Assembly: GCA_011033025.1 (NCBI GenBank)
Contig: WFMF01000158.1
Location: forward strand, 310,001-374,000
Reading direction: 5' to 3'
Source of the DNA: Beroe forskalii
Lineage: Eukaryota; Ctenophora; Nuda; Beroida; Beroidae
DNA length: 64,000 nt
Part shown: positions 45,940-58,000 of the stretch, piece after piece
Position numbering within the stretch: position 1 is the stretch's first letter
Layout: every line of letters starts with the position of its first letter
The notes under the pieces: generated by a model
Database searches by the model: none
What the model was told of the DNA's origin: nothing
What the model saw: the letters and a program-made list of their open reading frames with translations, nothing else
Translations under genes and position numbers: made by a program

Positions 45940-46113
45940 CCAAAAGGAGGGCAAAAAGAGGGCATGAGAGGGCGCCCTCTCAAAAGGAGGGCAGTTCGGA
46001 AGCTATGGTAAGGCAAACTTTGGCAAACTATGGCAAACTTTGGCAAACACTTTATTTGGCAAACTCCAAAAAAAGTGGAAGCATTTGCCAAAGTTTGCCA
46101 AAGTTTGCCAAAA
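45940..46113 (+). repeat. AGGAGGGCAAA block and TTTGGCAAAC inverted-repeat unit, left copy
   Basis: GGAGGGCAAAAAGAGGGCA and its partner TCAAAAGGAGGGCAG, then GGCAAACTTTGGCAAACTAT repeated and followed, after a CCAAAAAAAGTGGAAGC centre, by the inverted GCCAAAGTTTGCCAAAG. The second part recurs in the same orientation at 49296-49420. Confidence 0.75.
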
Positions 46114-46469
46114 ATAAAACACCTTTTTAAGCACTTTGGCAACACTTTAGGTACCCATAATATGCTTTTCAAGGATGCTGAATCGATTTCAAAGGTCTAT
46201 TTCACATTTTGACGTTATCCAGAAGCTGTAGCAGAGACCAAATCCATATTGGATAGAGTAGAAGGCTACAGTAACAAGTTGTATGCATTTAAGTACTAAG
46301 TAATCCAATCAGTTGTATGAAGCCCTGAAACCGAAACATCCACGTTACATAAGTCTGTTCCAGCAGCCTAAAATCAATAGTAAGGCCCCACCATGACCTT
46401 TGAGCAGTTTTCATGGATTCCTGCAACATAAGCCGACATAACGGTGTTGAGAATGCTAATTGCCTAGTG

Positions 46470-49130
46470 AAGGCTGAATGGCGTCTAGTGGAGGACGAGT
46501 GGAGCCTATTGGAGGCTGAGTGGAGCCTAGTGGAGGCCGAGTGGAGCCCAGTAGAGGCTAGGTGAAGCCTAGTGGAGGCTGAGTGGCGCCTAGGGGAGGT
46601 TGAGTAGAGCCAAGTGGAGGCTTAGTGGAGGCTGTGAGGAGCCTAGTGAAGGATGAGTGGCGCCTAGTGGAGGCTGAATAGAGCCTATTGTAGGCTGTGT
46701 GACGCCTAGATGGGGCTGTTTGGGGCCAAGTGGAGGCTATTGTTGCCTAGTGGAGGCTGAATGGAGCCTAGTGGAGTTAGAGTGGAGCATAATGGAGGCT
46801 GTTTGGAGCCTACTGGAGCCTAGTGGAGCCTAGTGGAGGCTGAGTGAAGCCTATTGAAGGCTTAGTGGAGGCTGCGTGGAGCCTAGTGAAGGATGAGTGG
46901 CGCCTAGTGGAGGCTGAGTGGAGCATAATGGAGACTGCTTGGAACCTAGTGGAGCATAGTGGAGACTGAGTGGAGCCTAGTGGAGGCTGGATGGAGCAAA
47001 AAGGAGGCTGTCTGGAGCCTACTGGAGGCTAAGTGGAGCCTAGTGGAGGCTGGGTGAAGACTAGTGGAGATTGAGTGGAGCCTAATGAAGGCTGTGTGGA
47101 GCCTAATTGAGGCTGAGTGGAGCCTAAAGACTGCTGTGTGGAGCCTAGTGGAGGCTGAGTGGAGCCTAGTGGAGGCTTGGTGGAGCTTAGTGGAGGCTGA
47201 GTGGAGCCTAGTGGAGGCTGGATGGAGCCTAGTGAAGGCTGAATGGAGCCTAGTGGATGCTGAGTGGAGTCTAGTTGCGGCTGTGTAAGGCCTAGTGGTC
47301 CAGTGGAGGCTGAGTGGTGCATTATGGAGGCTTAGAGGAGGCTGAATGGAGCCTAGTGAAGGATGAGAGGAGCATTGTTGAGGCTGAGTGTAGCCTAGTG
47401 GAGGCTGAGTGGAGCCTAGTGGAGGCTGAGTTGAGCCAACCGGAGGCTTAGTGGAGCCTAGTGGAGGCTGAGTGGAGCCTAGTGAAGGATGAGTGGCGCC
47501 TAGTGGAAGCTGAGTGGAACCTAGTGGAGGCCAAGTGGAGGCTAAGTGGAGCCTAGTGGAGGCTAAGTGGCGCCTAGTGGAAGCTGAGTGGAACCTAGTG
47601 GAAGCCAAGTGGAGCCTAGTGGAGGCTGAGTGGTACATAGTGGAGGCTGTGTGGAGCATAGTGAAGGATGAGTGGCGCCTAGTGGAGGCCAAGTGGAGGC
47701 TGAATGGAGCCTAGTGGAGTTGGAGTGGAGCATAATGGAGGCTGTTTGGAACCTAGTGGAGCATAGTGGAGACTGAGTGGAGCCTAGTGGATGCTGGGTG
47801 GAGCATAATGGAGGCTGTTTGGAGCCTACTGGAGGCTGAGTGGAGCCTATTTGGGGCTGTTTGGAGCCTAGTGGAGGCTGTTTGGAGCCTAGTGAAAGCT
47901 GAGTGGAGCCTAGTACAGGCTGTGTGGAGCCTAGTGGAGGCTGAGTGGAGCCTAGTGGAGGCTGGGTGAAGCCTAGTTGGGGCTGTTTGGAGCCTAGTGG
48001 AGGCAGGTGGAGCATGATGGAGGCTGTTTGGAACCTAGAGGAGCATAGTGGAGACTGAGTGGAGCCTAGTGGTGCAAAAAGGAGGTTGTTTGGAGCCTAC
48101 TGGAGCCTAGTGGATGCTGGGTGAAGCCTAGTGGAGATTGAGTGGAGCCTAATGAAGGCTGTGTGGAGCCTAATTGAGGCTGAGTGGAACATAGTGGTCA
48201 GTGGAGACTGAGAGGAGCGTAATGACTGCTGTGTGGAGCCTAGTGGTAAGTGGAGGCTGAGTGGAGCCTAGTGGAGGCTTGGTGGAGCTTAGTGGAGGCT
48301 GAATGGAGCCTAGTGTAGGATGAGTGGAGCCAGGTGGAGGCTTAGTGGAGACTAGTGGTCAGTGGAGGCTGTTTGGAGCCTAGTGGAGGCTGGGTGGAGC
48401 CTATTGAAGGCTGAATGGAGCCTAGTAAAGGCTTAATGGAGCCTAGTGGAGGCTGAGTGGAGCCTAGTAGAGGCTGAGTGGAGCCTAGTAGAGGCTGGGT
48501 GGAGCCTAGTGGAGGCTGAGTGGAGCATAGAGGATGCTGAATGGAGGCTAGTGGAGCCTAGTGGGCCTAGTGAAGGCTACTTGGTGCCTAGTGGAGGCTG
48601 AGTGGAGCCTAGTGGAGGCCAAGTGGAGGCTGAGTGGTGCATAGTGAAGGCCGAGTGGAGGCTGAGTGGAGGCTGAGTGGAGGCTGAGTGGACCTTATTG
48701 GCGGCTGAATAGAGCCTATTGGAGGCTGAATGGGGCCTAGTGGAGGCTGGGTGGAGCCTTGTGGAGGCTAAGTGGAGGCTAAGTGGAGGCTAGTGGAGAC
48801 TGAGTGGAGGCTGAGGAGAGCCTAGTGCAGGCTGAATGGAGAGTGGAGACTAGTGGAGGCTGAGTGGAGCCTAGTGGATGCTGAGTGGAGCCTAGTTGAG
48901 GCAGGGTGGAGCCTAGTGGAGACTAAGTGGATCCTAATGGAGGCTGTTTGGAGCCTAGTGGAGCCTTGTGGAGGCTAAGTGGAGCCAAGTGGAGGCTGGG
49001 TGGAGTCTAGTAGGGACTGAATGAAGACTTTTGGAGGCTGAGTGGAGCCTAATGGATACTGAGTGGTACCTTATGGAGGCTGGGTGGAGCCTAGTGGAGA
49101 CCGGGTGGAGGATAGTTGGAGCTGTCTAGG
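46470..49130 (+). repeat. 21-bp minisatellite, 2.7 kb
   Basis: About 125 imperfect units of GTGGAGCCTAGTGGAGGCTGA. The unit length is divisible by three, so both strands give long repetitive frames (Ser-Thr-Arg-Leu-His type on minus) without any start, domain or codon signal. Not coding. It is bounded on each side by a TTTGGCAAAC inverted-repeat unit. Confidence 0.93.
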
Positions 49131-49295
49131 CGTGAACACCAGTAGAGCCTCGTGAACACCAGTAAAGCCTCGAAGGAGAAGGTCTGAATAAAAATTAAGC
49201 ATTGGAAATCGATTCAGCTCCCTCAAAAACCATTATGCACACGTCCTGCATGCACAGTGGACACGAAATCAGAAATAACAAAATTTTTGGGGTAT

Positions 49296-49420
49296 TTTTG
49301 GCAAACTTTGGCAAATTTTGGCAAACTTTGGCAAACTATGGCAAACTTTGGCAAACACTTTTTTTGGCAAACTCCAAAAAAAGTGGAAGCGTTGGCCAAA
49401 GTTTGCCAAAGTTTGCCTTA
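49296..49420 (+). repeat. TTTGGCAAAC inverted-repeat unit, right copy
   Basis: Near-identical to 46013-46113, including the CAAACTCCAAAAAAAGTGGA centre, same orientation. It ends in a C run next to the end of the inverted BTB duplication. Confidence 0.8.
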
Positions 49421-49480
49421 CCCCCCCCCTTAGTAATTACTTAATTAATAACATTTCAAAAAGAAATGCACACAAAAATG

Positions 49481-49486
49481 TTTATT
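49481..49486 (-). promoter_or_regulatory. Candidate polyadenylation signal of BTB copy 4
   Basis: AATAAA on the minus strand, 211 bp past the stop; the homologous AATAAA follows copy 3 at 39270. Confidence 0.45.
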
Positions 49487-49696
49487 ATGGTATTAATAAT
49501 CTTTAAATTTAATGCCTTTAATTCATCATATTCATTCAAATACAATGGGTAACTACTAACTAACAATAATTTATATTTCATATCAAAAATTGAAACAAAT
49601 GTTTAAACTTTTAAAATACTGATTTAGCAATAGCGAAACCATTATAGCAGAAAACGTAGGTAACAAGTACCATTAAAAACAGTATCTTAGGATATT

Positions 49697-51244
49697 TCAT
49701 GCAGTCTTGCACCTGAAGTCATAATGAACAACCAACCTCACTTCTCTCTCGTCACATATTACCTCACCCCACATCACATGGCCTTCTTCCTCATTAAACT
49801 CTGGTCTGCCATCCCAAGAAACACCCAAGTTATACCAATTATCTTCGAAGTACTCCTCAATCGCAAGGTGCATCTTAGCAATGTTAATCAAATCTCTGTG
49901 ACAGTGCAAATCAGCAGGATAGTCTTCATCAACAGTGGAAAGCTCAATGTTAAATTTGTCAGTTTCTTCCTTTGAAACTGGTGTTACCCTCAAAATAAAC
50001 CCAGGTCTTGAGTTTTGAGTGGAGCACTGAAAAAATGGGGCTATGAAATTATAACACTTTTCGGTGGTGACTAAGGCTTCTAGTGTCGTTGTTTCACAGC
50101 AGGTAATAACAGTGGTGTCACTATCTGATATCACTGACTCTGGTAAATGTCCCAAGTTTTGAGGACGAAAGAATCTCTCAATAAAGACACTAGAAACTCT
50201 ACATAGAGACAGTTCAGTGATTATGTCAGGTATTTGTTGCAAAATCTTCTTTACAGCAGCAGAATCAGATTCCCAAAATTCCACATATTCAACCAACATA
50301 AAGGTATTTATAGCAGGTACATGGTGCCTCAGGGCATCAAGGTTCTTGTCATATGCAGCTCTAAACTCATCCTCTTCATGAAATAAGTTCATTATTGTAG
50401 CATAACCAGGTAAAATCTCATTAGAATGCACAGCAATAGTGGATGTGCTTCCCTGATTCCTTACTGCTCGATTCAAATCCATCAAAAGTTCCAAATCTTT
50501 AGCATTCATTTTATCAAACTGTTTCAACATCATTTTATAAATTTCATCATACAACTGTGATTCACTCACCATACATTGAACTACATCTTCATGAGATAAA
50601 ATGGTGTGAATGATATCCACAATTCCATCTGTAAGAAGATGTTCTTTAACAGCTTGTAGAACTGGGATGAACTGTCCGCAGCATATTTCTAGAAGCTGGT
50701 TCAGAGTAGCTGGTTTTGTGCTTGTAAAATATTTGCTGAGGTAAGGTCCCACAAATAACTCAGCCATTTTCTCAAATTTTAAAAATGAAGAAACTACTAT
50801 TTCCATTAACTTTTCACATTTCAGAGTCTTTTCAGAGTACAAAGCCTCATTGAAAAGAAATACCATGTCATTGAAATCTTGTGAGCTCGATTCACAGAAT
50901 TCTGTGAATGCAGCAGTGCATTTTTCAGACAACCATTCCACTTTGAAAGCATGAGATATCTTGTAAATTTCTCTGAAATGAGACCTTTCCACCACAATAT
51001 CACCACTGTAAAGGCTTTCAAGAAGAATCACTGCAACTTCCTTGGAAAAGTCTTTCAACTCAACTGTACCCTGTCTGAGTTCTTTGAACAAGTGAGTGAA
51101 CACTTCACTATTCCATGAGAGAATTAACGAGCTCGCTTTCATGGAAGTGGAATCTTTGAATTCCACAGTAACATTGCCATGGAATTCGTCATAAAGGTTC
51201 TCTACACCAAAGTCACATGGAACTGAAACCTTAGCTACAGTCAT
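49697..51244 (-). CDS. BTB/POZ domain protein, copy 4 (intact, 515 aa)
   Basis: Starts MTVAKVSVPCDFG like copy 3 and keeps that frame to REVRLVVHYDFRCKTA. BTB at about residues 10-115, BACK-like helices to about 260, conserved C-terminal domain. It supplies the intact reference that reveals the two frameshifts in copy 3. Compared with copies 1 and 2 it has a distinctive middle (EYVEFWESDSAAVKKILQQ). Its 5' flank contains a palindromic MITE and a nested foldback element within 155 bp of the ATG, which could affect its promoter or 5' UTR (inference). Confidence 0.9.
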   Translation of the reverse strand: MTVAKVSVPCDFGVENLYDEFHGNVTVEFKDSTSMKASSLILSWNSEVFTHLFKELRQGTVELKDFSKEVAVILLESLYSGDIVVERSHFREIYKISHAFKVEWLSEKCTAAFTEFCESSSQDFNDMVFLFNEALYSEKTLKCEKLMEIVVSSFLKFEKMAELFVGPYLSKYFTSTKPATLNQLLEICCGQFIPVLQAVKEHLLTDGIVDIIHTILSHEDVVQCMVSESQLYDEIYKMMLKQFDKMNAKDLELLMDLNRAVRNQGSTSTIAVHSNEILPGYATIMNLFHEEDEFRAAYDKNLDALRHHVPAINTFMLVEYVEFWESDSAAVKKILQQIPDIITELSLCRVSSVFIERFFRPQNLGHLPESVISDSDTTVITCCETTTLEALVTTEKCYNFIAPFFQCSTQNSRPGFILRVTPVSKEETDKFNIELSTVDEDYPADLHCHRDLINIAKMHLAIEEYFEDNWYNLGVSWDGRPEFNEEEGHVMWGEVICDEREVRLVVHYDFRCKTA

Positions 51245-51318
51245 CTAGTGCTGTACACAGTCCGAACCTCAATTAGTTCATTAAATAGAAAGAGTAAAAT
51301 GCAATTCCTACTTGTAAT

Positions 51319-52050
51319 GTGTAGAAAGTGAACCTGCATGAATGTCATGTTAGGAAAGTAACTAACCAAGTTAGTTACTTTCCTAACATGAAATTCAGGT
51401 AAATTGAGCGATCCGTCGAGGCCAGTATCGCGCCAGTATCACGCCAGTACCGCGCCATTATCAGGCCAGTACCACGCCAGTATCGCGCCAGTATCAGGCC
51501 TACCTCACGCCGTTATCACGCCAGTATCACGCCAGTATCGCGCCAGTAGCACGCCAGTAGCGCGCCAGTAGCAGGCCATTAGCGCGCCAGTAGCACGCCA
51601 GTATCGCGCCAGTAGCACGCCAGTATCGCGCCAGTAGCACGCCAGTATCGCGCCAGTAGCACGCCAGTATCGCGCCAGTCGGAACTAACTTTAAGCCAGG
51701 ACGCCAGTAACACGCCAGTATATGATCTGAAACTGGCGTGCTACTGGCGTCCTGGCTATAAGTTAGTGTCGACTGGCGTGATACTGGCGTACTACTGGCG
51801 TGCTACTGGCGCGGTACTGGCGTGATACTGGCGTGATACTGGCGTGCTACTGGCGCGCTACTGGCGTGCTACTGGCGTTCTACTGGCGTGCTACTGGCGC
51901 GATACTGGCGCGATAACGGCGTGAGGTAGGCCTGATACTGGCGCGATACTGGCGTGTGGTACTGGCCTGATACTGGCGCGATACTGGCGTGATACTGGCC
52001 TCGACGGATCGCTCAATTTACCGAAATTCATGCAGGTTCACTTTCTACAC
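51319..52050. mobile_element. Palindromic MITE (about 99 bp) split by a foldback insertion
   Basis: Arms TGTAGAAAGTGAACCTGCAT and GTTAGGAAAGTAACTAAC pair with GTTAGTTACTTTCCTAAC and ATGCAGGTTCACTTTCTACA around a three-base loop. The right arm is cut by the 625-bp element at 51398. Pieces of the same MITE (AGTGAACCTGCATGAAT) occur upstream of copies 1, 3 and 5. Confidence 0.75.
51398..52022. mobile_element. Foldback element with GCCAGTA(T/G)C minisatellite arms, 8-bp TSD
   Basis: Ends GGTAAATTGAGCGATCCGTC and GACGGATCGCTCAATTTACC are exact inverted repeats. Both arms are 10-12 bp units, GCCAGTATCAC/GCCAGTAGCGC on the left and the complement on the right, with a loop near 51690-51750. The direct repeat GAAATTCA flanks it (51390-51397 and 52023-52030). 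An uninterrupted GAAATTCA occurs at the matching place upstream of copy 3 (37425). No coding capacity; superfamily open. Confidence 0.88.
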
Positions 52051-52654
52051 AAAAAGGTAAAAAAGTAAATTTTAATCATGCACTGATCATGAACCAAAAA
52101 ACTGCTTTCTCAACACTATCTAAATAAATTCAAGCAGAAACAATAATTTTTTTGGTCAAAACTGTGGAACCTGCGCAAGAAAGAGACATGAAAGTGCATG
52201 TCTAATTTGAACTCTGATGATATAAACAATAAGAATAAAATAAATATATATCATTATCATAATGAGATATTATTATCATTCATATATTCAAAAAAATCAT
52301 TGGAAATCATACATTAACATGAAGGTTGTGAAATTTTATGAGTTCATAGTTCATTCATGTATTCATAAGTACACTAAGTAAATCGCATACATTATAATAT
52401 TATGTGAATTAGAATTACAGCTTACTCAAACACTTCGAAAGTTCTAACACTTCTGGTCAGCAGGCACTGCTGACACTGGTCTAACTCTGTAGACCAGTAC
52501 TCAACAGTGCAGTGATGGGAACTCTGATGAGTGATGACCCTACGAATCAACAAAAACTCAACCAAGTTACCAGATTAGCTAGTTGATACAATGAGCTTAG
52601 AAAAATCAATACAGTTCTGATTATAGGAGATAGAGAGAAGTTTGGGACCTTGAT

Positions 52655-54179
52655 TCATGCAGTTTTACATCTAATGTCATAATGAACAACCAACCTCACT
52701 TCTCTGTTGTCTAATATTACCTCACCCCACTCCACATAGCCTGCCTCCTTATTAAACTTCGGTCTGCCACCCCAAGACATAGCCATGTCATACCACTTAT
52801 CTTCGAAGTACTCCTCAATTGCAAGGTGCATCTTAGCAATGCTAATCAAATCTCTGTGACAGTGCAGGTCAGCAGGATAGTCTTCATCAACAGTGGAAAG
52901 CTCAATGTTAAATTTGTCAGTTTCTTTCATTGAAACTGGTGTTACCCTCAAAATAAACCCACATTTTGAACTTTGAGAGTTGCACTGGGGAAATGGGGCC
53001 ATGAAATTATAACACTTTTCGGTGGTTACCAAGGCTCGTAGTGTTGTTGTTTCATTGCAGGCAATAATAGCAGTGTCACAATCTGATATAACTGATTTAG
53101 GTAAGTATTCTAAGTGCTTTGGAATCAACAATCTATCAATAAAAACTGTAGAAACTCTGCACAGAGATAGTTCAGTGTATAAGTCAGATGTTTTTTGCAG
53201 CATCTTTATTGCGGTAAAAGGATGAGGTTCCCAGTTCACAAATTCAAGAAACATGAAGATGCTGATACAAGACACTTGGTGCCTCAAGGCACCAATGCTA
53301 CGTGCAGCTTTAAACTCCTTCACTTCATGAAATAAGTTCGGTATTGTAGCATAACCAGGTAAAATCCCATTAGAACGCACAACACTATTAGATGTGCTTC
53401 CCTGATTCCTTACTGCTCGATTCAAATTCATCAAAAGTTCCAAATCCTCAGCATTCATATTTTTATCATTTAACTGTTTTAACATCATTCCATACATTTC
53501 ATCATACAACTGTGATTCACCCACCATGCATTTAACAACATCTTTATTAGATAAAATGGTGTGAACAGTTTTCGCAATTCCATCTGTTTGAAGGTGCTCT
53601 TTAACAGCTTCCGCAGGACTAGTGAACTGTCCACAGCCCTAGTAGCTGGTTCTAGAGTTGTTTTATTCTTTGTGAAATGTTTGCTGAGGTATGGTGCCAC
53701 AAAACATCAGACATTTTCTCAAATTTGGAAAACGTAGAAACTATTATTTCCACATTAACTTTCCACACCAGAGTACAATCAGAGTACACAGCCTCATTGA
53801 AAAGAAAGACCATGTCATTGAAATCTTGAGCTCAATTCACAGAATTCCTGTGAATGCAGCAGTGCATTTTCAGACAACCATTTCACTTTGAAATATGATA
53901 TCTTAAAATTTCTAAAATGGGAGACCTTTCCACCAAAACATCACCACTATAAGGCTTTCAAGAAGAATCACTGCAACTTCCTTTGAAAAGTCTTTCAATA
54001 CTGCCCTGTCTAAGTTCCTTGAACAAGTGAGTGAACACTTCACTATTCCATGAGAGAATTAAAGAGCTCGCCTTCATGGAAGTGGAATCTTTGAATTCCA
54101 CAGTAACATTGCCATGGAATTCGTCATAAAGGTTCTCTACTCCGAAGTCACATGGAACTGATACCTTAGACACAGACAT
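52655..54179 (-). pseudogene. BTB/POZ domain gene, copy 5, decayed 5' half
   Basis: The last 290 codons (53527-52655) are open and match copy 2 closely (FKAARSIGALRH, LLIPKHLEYLPKSVISDCD, VEWGEVILDNREVRL). The first 74 codons (54179-53960) are also in frame, with the usual MSVSKVSVPCDFG start. Between about 53960 and 53530 several small indels destroy the frame of the BTB end and BACK-like region. A functional product is unlikely. Confidence 0.85.
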
Positions 54180-54200
54180 CTAGTGCTGTACACAGGAACC

Positions 54201-55029
54201 TAATTTGGATCATTAGAATGGAGAGAGAGAGAGTAAAATTCAATTCTAAACATGAAATTAATGCAGGTTCATTTGCTACACAAAAAGGTAAAAAAGTTAA
54301 TTTTAATCATGCACTGATCATGGAGATAATAGATAACTAATCATAAAAAGTCTTAGATGATCCAGTATCCATTTCAAGATGCCACATTGCAGCATAAGAC
54401 ACAGGATTCTGTTTGTGACACCAAAGGTGCTAGAATATGTAACATATTCTATCAATTTGCAGTAGTCAATAACAAATAACTTCTCTGTTGCATTTTTGCT
54501 TGTTGTCTCAAAACTATTTTAATATATTCAAGCAGAAACAAGAATTTTTAGTCAAAACTCTGGAACCTAAGCAAGAAAGAGACATCAAAGTGCACATGAA
54601 CTCTTATAATATAGGTAAAATCTTATAATATAATAATAAACAATAATCAAATAAATATACTATAATCATACTATCATACTGAGATATTATCATTCATCAA
54701 TTCATAAATCATTGGAAATCATACATTAACATTTAAAATGTTGTGAAACTTAATGCTTTAATAACTTAATAAGTTCATAAGTACATTAAAAATATCACAT
54801 TTATTACCTATAATAATATATGAATTAGTACTACAGCTAACTCTAACACTTCGAACACTTCTGGTCAGTGGGTACTGCTGAAACTGGTCTAACTCCCTAG
54901 TGCTCCATAAGACTACTCAACAGTGCAGTGATGGGAACTCTGAAGAGTGATGGATCTACGAATCAACAAAAACTCAACCACGTTACCAAGTTAGCTAGTT
55001 GATTCAATGAGCTAAGAAATTAAATCAAT
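54201..55029. other. Spacer between BTB copies 5 and 6
   Basis: Holds the 5' flank of copy 5 (54180-54300) and, at about 54840-55029, the distal 3' flank of copy 6 (CTAGCTAACTTGGTAACGTGG on minus), which is separated from copy 6 by the insertion at 55039. No other feature. Confidence 0.6.
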
Positions 55030-55038
55030 ACAGTTCCG

Positions 55039-58000
55039 GTCTATTGCATTTTAAATGCCTGAGTCACACACACCATAGTTGCCAAATTTTGAAAAAACCG
55101 TCGCAGGGCAAGATTTTTGACGAAAAGAAGGGCAAAAAGAAGGGCAATAGGTACCTTTTTGCGGAGCAAAATTGGTCATTTTAGCAAGCGAATCACCTGA
55201 TGAACGCATGCTACTATAGGCTTTTAGGTACCTTTTTGAACACCAGCTACACCAACCAATTATGGGTACCTTTCTGAACCACCATTTACACCAACCAATT
55301 TTGGGTACCTTTTCGAACAAACAGTTACACCAACCATTAATTGCGTATCTTTCTGAACCACCAGTTACACCAACTAATTATGGGTACCTTTCTGAACCAC
55401 CGCTTATGCTAACCAATTATGGGTACCTTTCTGAGCCACCAGATACACTAATCAATTATGGGTACCTTTCTGAACCACCAGTTACACTCACCAATTATGG
55501 GTACCTTTCTGAGCCACCAGTTACCAACCAATTATGGGTACCTAGACCTTTCTGAACCACCAGTTACACTAACCAATTATTGGTACCTTTCTGAACCACC
55601 AGTTACACTAACAAATTATGGGTATCCTTTTGAACCACCAGTTACACTAAACAATTATGGGTACCTTTCTGAACCACTAGTTACACCAACCAATTATGGG
55701 TACATTTCTGAACCACCAGTTACACCAACCAATTATGGGTACCTTTCTGAACCACCAGTTACACCAACTAATTATGGGTACCTTTCTGAACCACCAGTTA
55801 CACTAACCGATTATGGGTACCTTTCTTTCTGAACCACCAGTTACACTAACAATTATAAAAACCCTTTTGAACCACCAGTTACACTAAACAATTATGGGTA
55901 CCTTTCTGAACCACTAGTTACACCAACCAATTATGGGTACATTTCTGAACCACCAGTTACACCAACCAATTATGGGTACCTTTTTGAACCACCAGTTACA
56001 CCAACCAATTATGGGTACCTTTCAATAACCAGTTACACCAGTTACCAATTATGGGTACCTTTCTGAACCACCTGTTACACCAACCAATTATGGGTACCTT
56101 TTTGAACCACCAGTTACACCAACCAATTATGGGTACCCTTCTGAACCACCAGTTACACTAAGCAATTATGGGTACCTTTCAATAACCAGTTACACCAGTT
56201 ACCAATTATGGGTACTTTTCTGAACCACCAGTTACACCAACCAATTATGGGTACCTTTTGAACCACCAGTTACACCAAACAATTATGGGTACCTTTTTGA
56301 ACCACCACACCAACCAATTATGGGTACCTTTCAATAACCAGTTACACCAGTTACCAATTATGGGTACCTTTCTGAACCACCTGTTACACAAACCAATTAT
56401 GGGTACCTTTTGAACCACCAGTTACACCAACCAATTATGGTGCCCTTCTGAACCACCAGTTACACTAAGCAATTATGGGTACCCCCAATAACCAGTTACA
56501 CCAGTTACCAATTATGGGTACTTTTCTGAACCACCAGTTACACCAACCAATTATGGGTACCTTTTTGAACCACCAGTTACACCAAACCAATTATGGGTAC
56601 CTTTTTGAACCAACCAATTATTACCTTTCAACCAGCACCAGTTACCAATTATGGGTACCCTTCTGAACCACCAGTTACACTAAGCAATTATGGGTACCTT
56701 TCAATAACCAGTTACACCAGTTACCAATTATCTAATTATGGGTACTTTTCTGAACCACCAGTTACACCAACCAATTATGGGTACCTTTTTCAACCACCAG
56801 TTACACCAACCAATTATGGGTACCTTTTTGATCCACCATTTACACCAACCAATTATGGGTACCTTTCAATAACCAGTTACACCAGTTACCAATTATGGGC
56901 ACCTTTCTGAACCACCTGTTACACCAACCAATTATGGGGTACCTTTTGAACCACCAGTTACACCAACCAATTATGGGTACCCTTCTGAACCACCAGTTAC
57001 ACTAAGCAATTATGGGTACCTTTCAATAACCATTTACACCAGTTACCAATTATAGGTACTTTTCTGAACCACCAGTTACGCAACCAATTATGGGTACCTT
57101 TTGAACCACCAGTTACACCAACCAATTATGGGTACCTTTCAATAACCAGTTACACCAGTTACCAATTATGGGTACTTTTCTGAACCACCAGTTACACCTT
57201 AACCAATTATGGGTACCTTTTGAACCACCAGTTACACCAACCAATTATGGGTACCTTTTTGATCAACCAGTTACACCAACCAATTATGGGTACCTTTCAA
57301 TAACCAATTAAACCAGTTACCAATTATGGGTACCTTTCTGAACCACCTGTTACACCAACCAATTATGGGTACCTTTTTGAACCACCAGTTACACCAACCA
57401 ATTATGGGTACCCTTCTGAACCACCAGTTACACTAAGCAATTATGGGTACCTTTCAATAACCAGTTACACCAGTTACCAATTATGGGTACTTTTCTGAAC
57501 CACCAGTTACACCAACCAATTATGGGTACCTTTTTTGAACCACCAGTTACACCAAACAATTATGGGTACCTTTTTTGGTCACTTCAGTTACACCAACAAA
57601 TTATGGGTACCTTTCAATAACCAGTTACACCAGTTACCAATTATGGGTACCTTTCTGAACCAACAGTTACACCAACCAATTATGGGTACCTTTCTGAACC
57701 ACCAGTTACGCCAACCAATTATGGGTACCTTTTCGAACAACCAGTTACACCAAGCAATCATGGGTACTTTACTGAACCACCAGTTACAGTAAACAATTAT
57801 GGGTACCTTTCTGAACCACCAGTTACACTAACCAATTATGGGTACCTTTCTGAACGACCAGTTACGCCAACCAATTATGGGTACCTTTCTGAACCACCAG
57901 TTACGCCAACCAATTATGGGTACCTTTTCGAACAACCAGTTACACCAAGCAATCATGGGTACTTTTCTGAACCACCAGTTACACTAAACAATTATGGGTA

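Larger units (their letters stand above)
49430..54200 (-). repeat. Right arm of inverted duplication (BTB copies 4 and 5 with flanks)
   Basis: Reverse-complement partner of 35200-39330. It differs mainly by later insertions (625-bp foldback, 99-bp MITE) upstream of copy 4 and by decay of the 5' half of copy 5. Confidence 0.88.

Noticed and set aside
46946-48015. Long minus-strand open frames (up to 248 codons) of Ser-Thr-Arg-Leu-His repeats
   Set aside because: They come from a 21-bp minisatellite whose unit is a multiple of three; frames are open on both strands and have no non-repetitive part.
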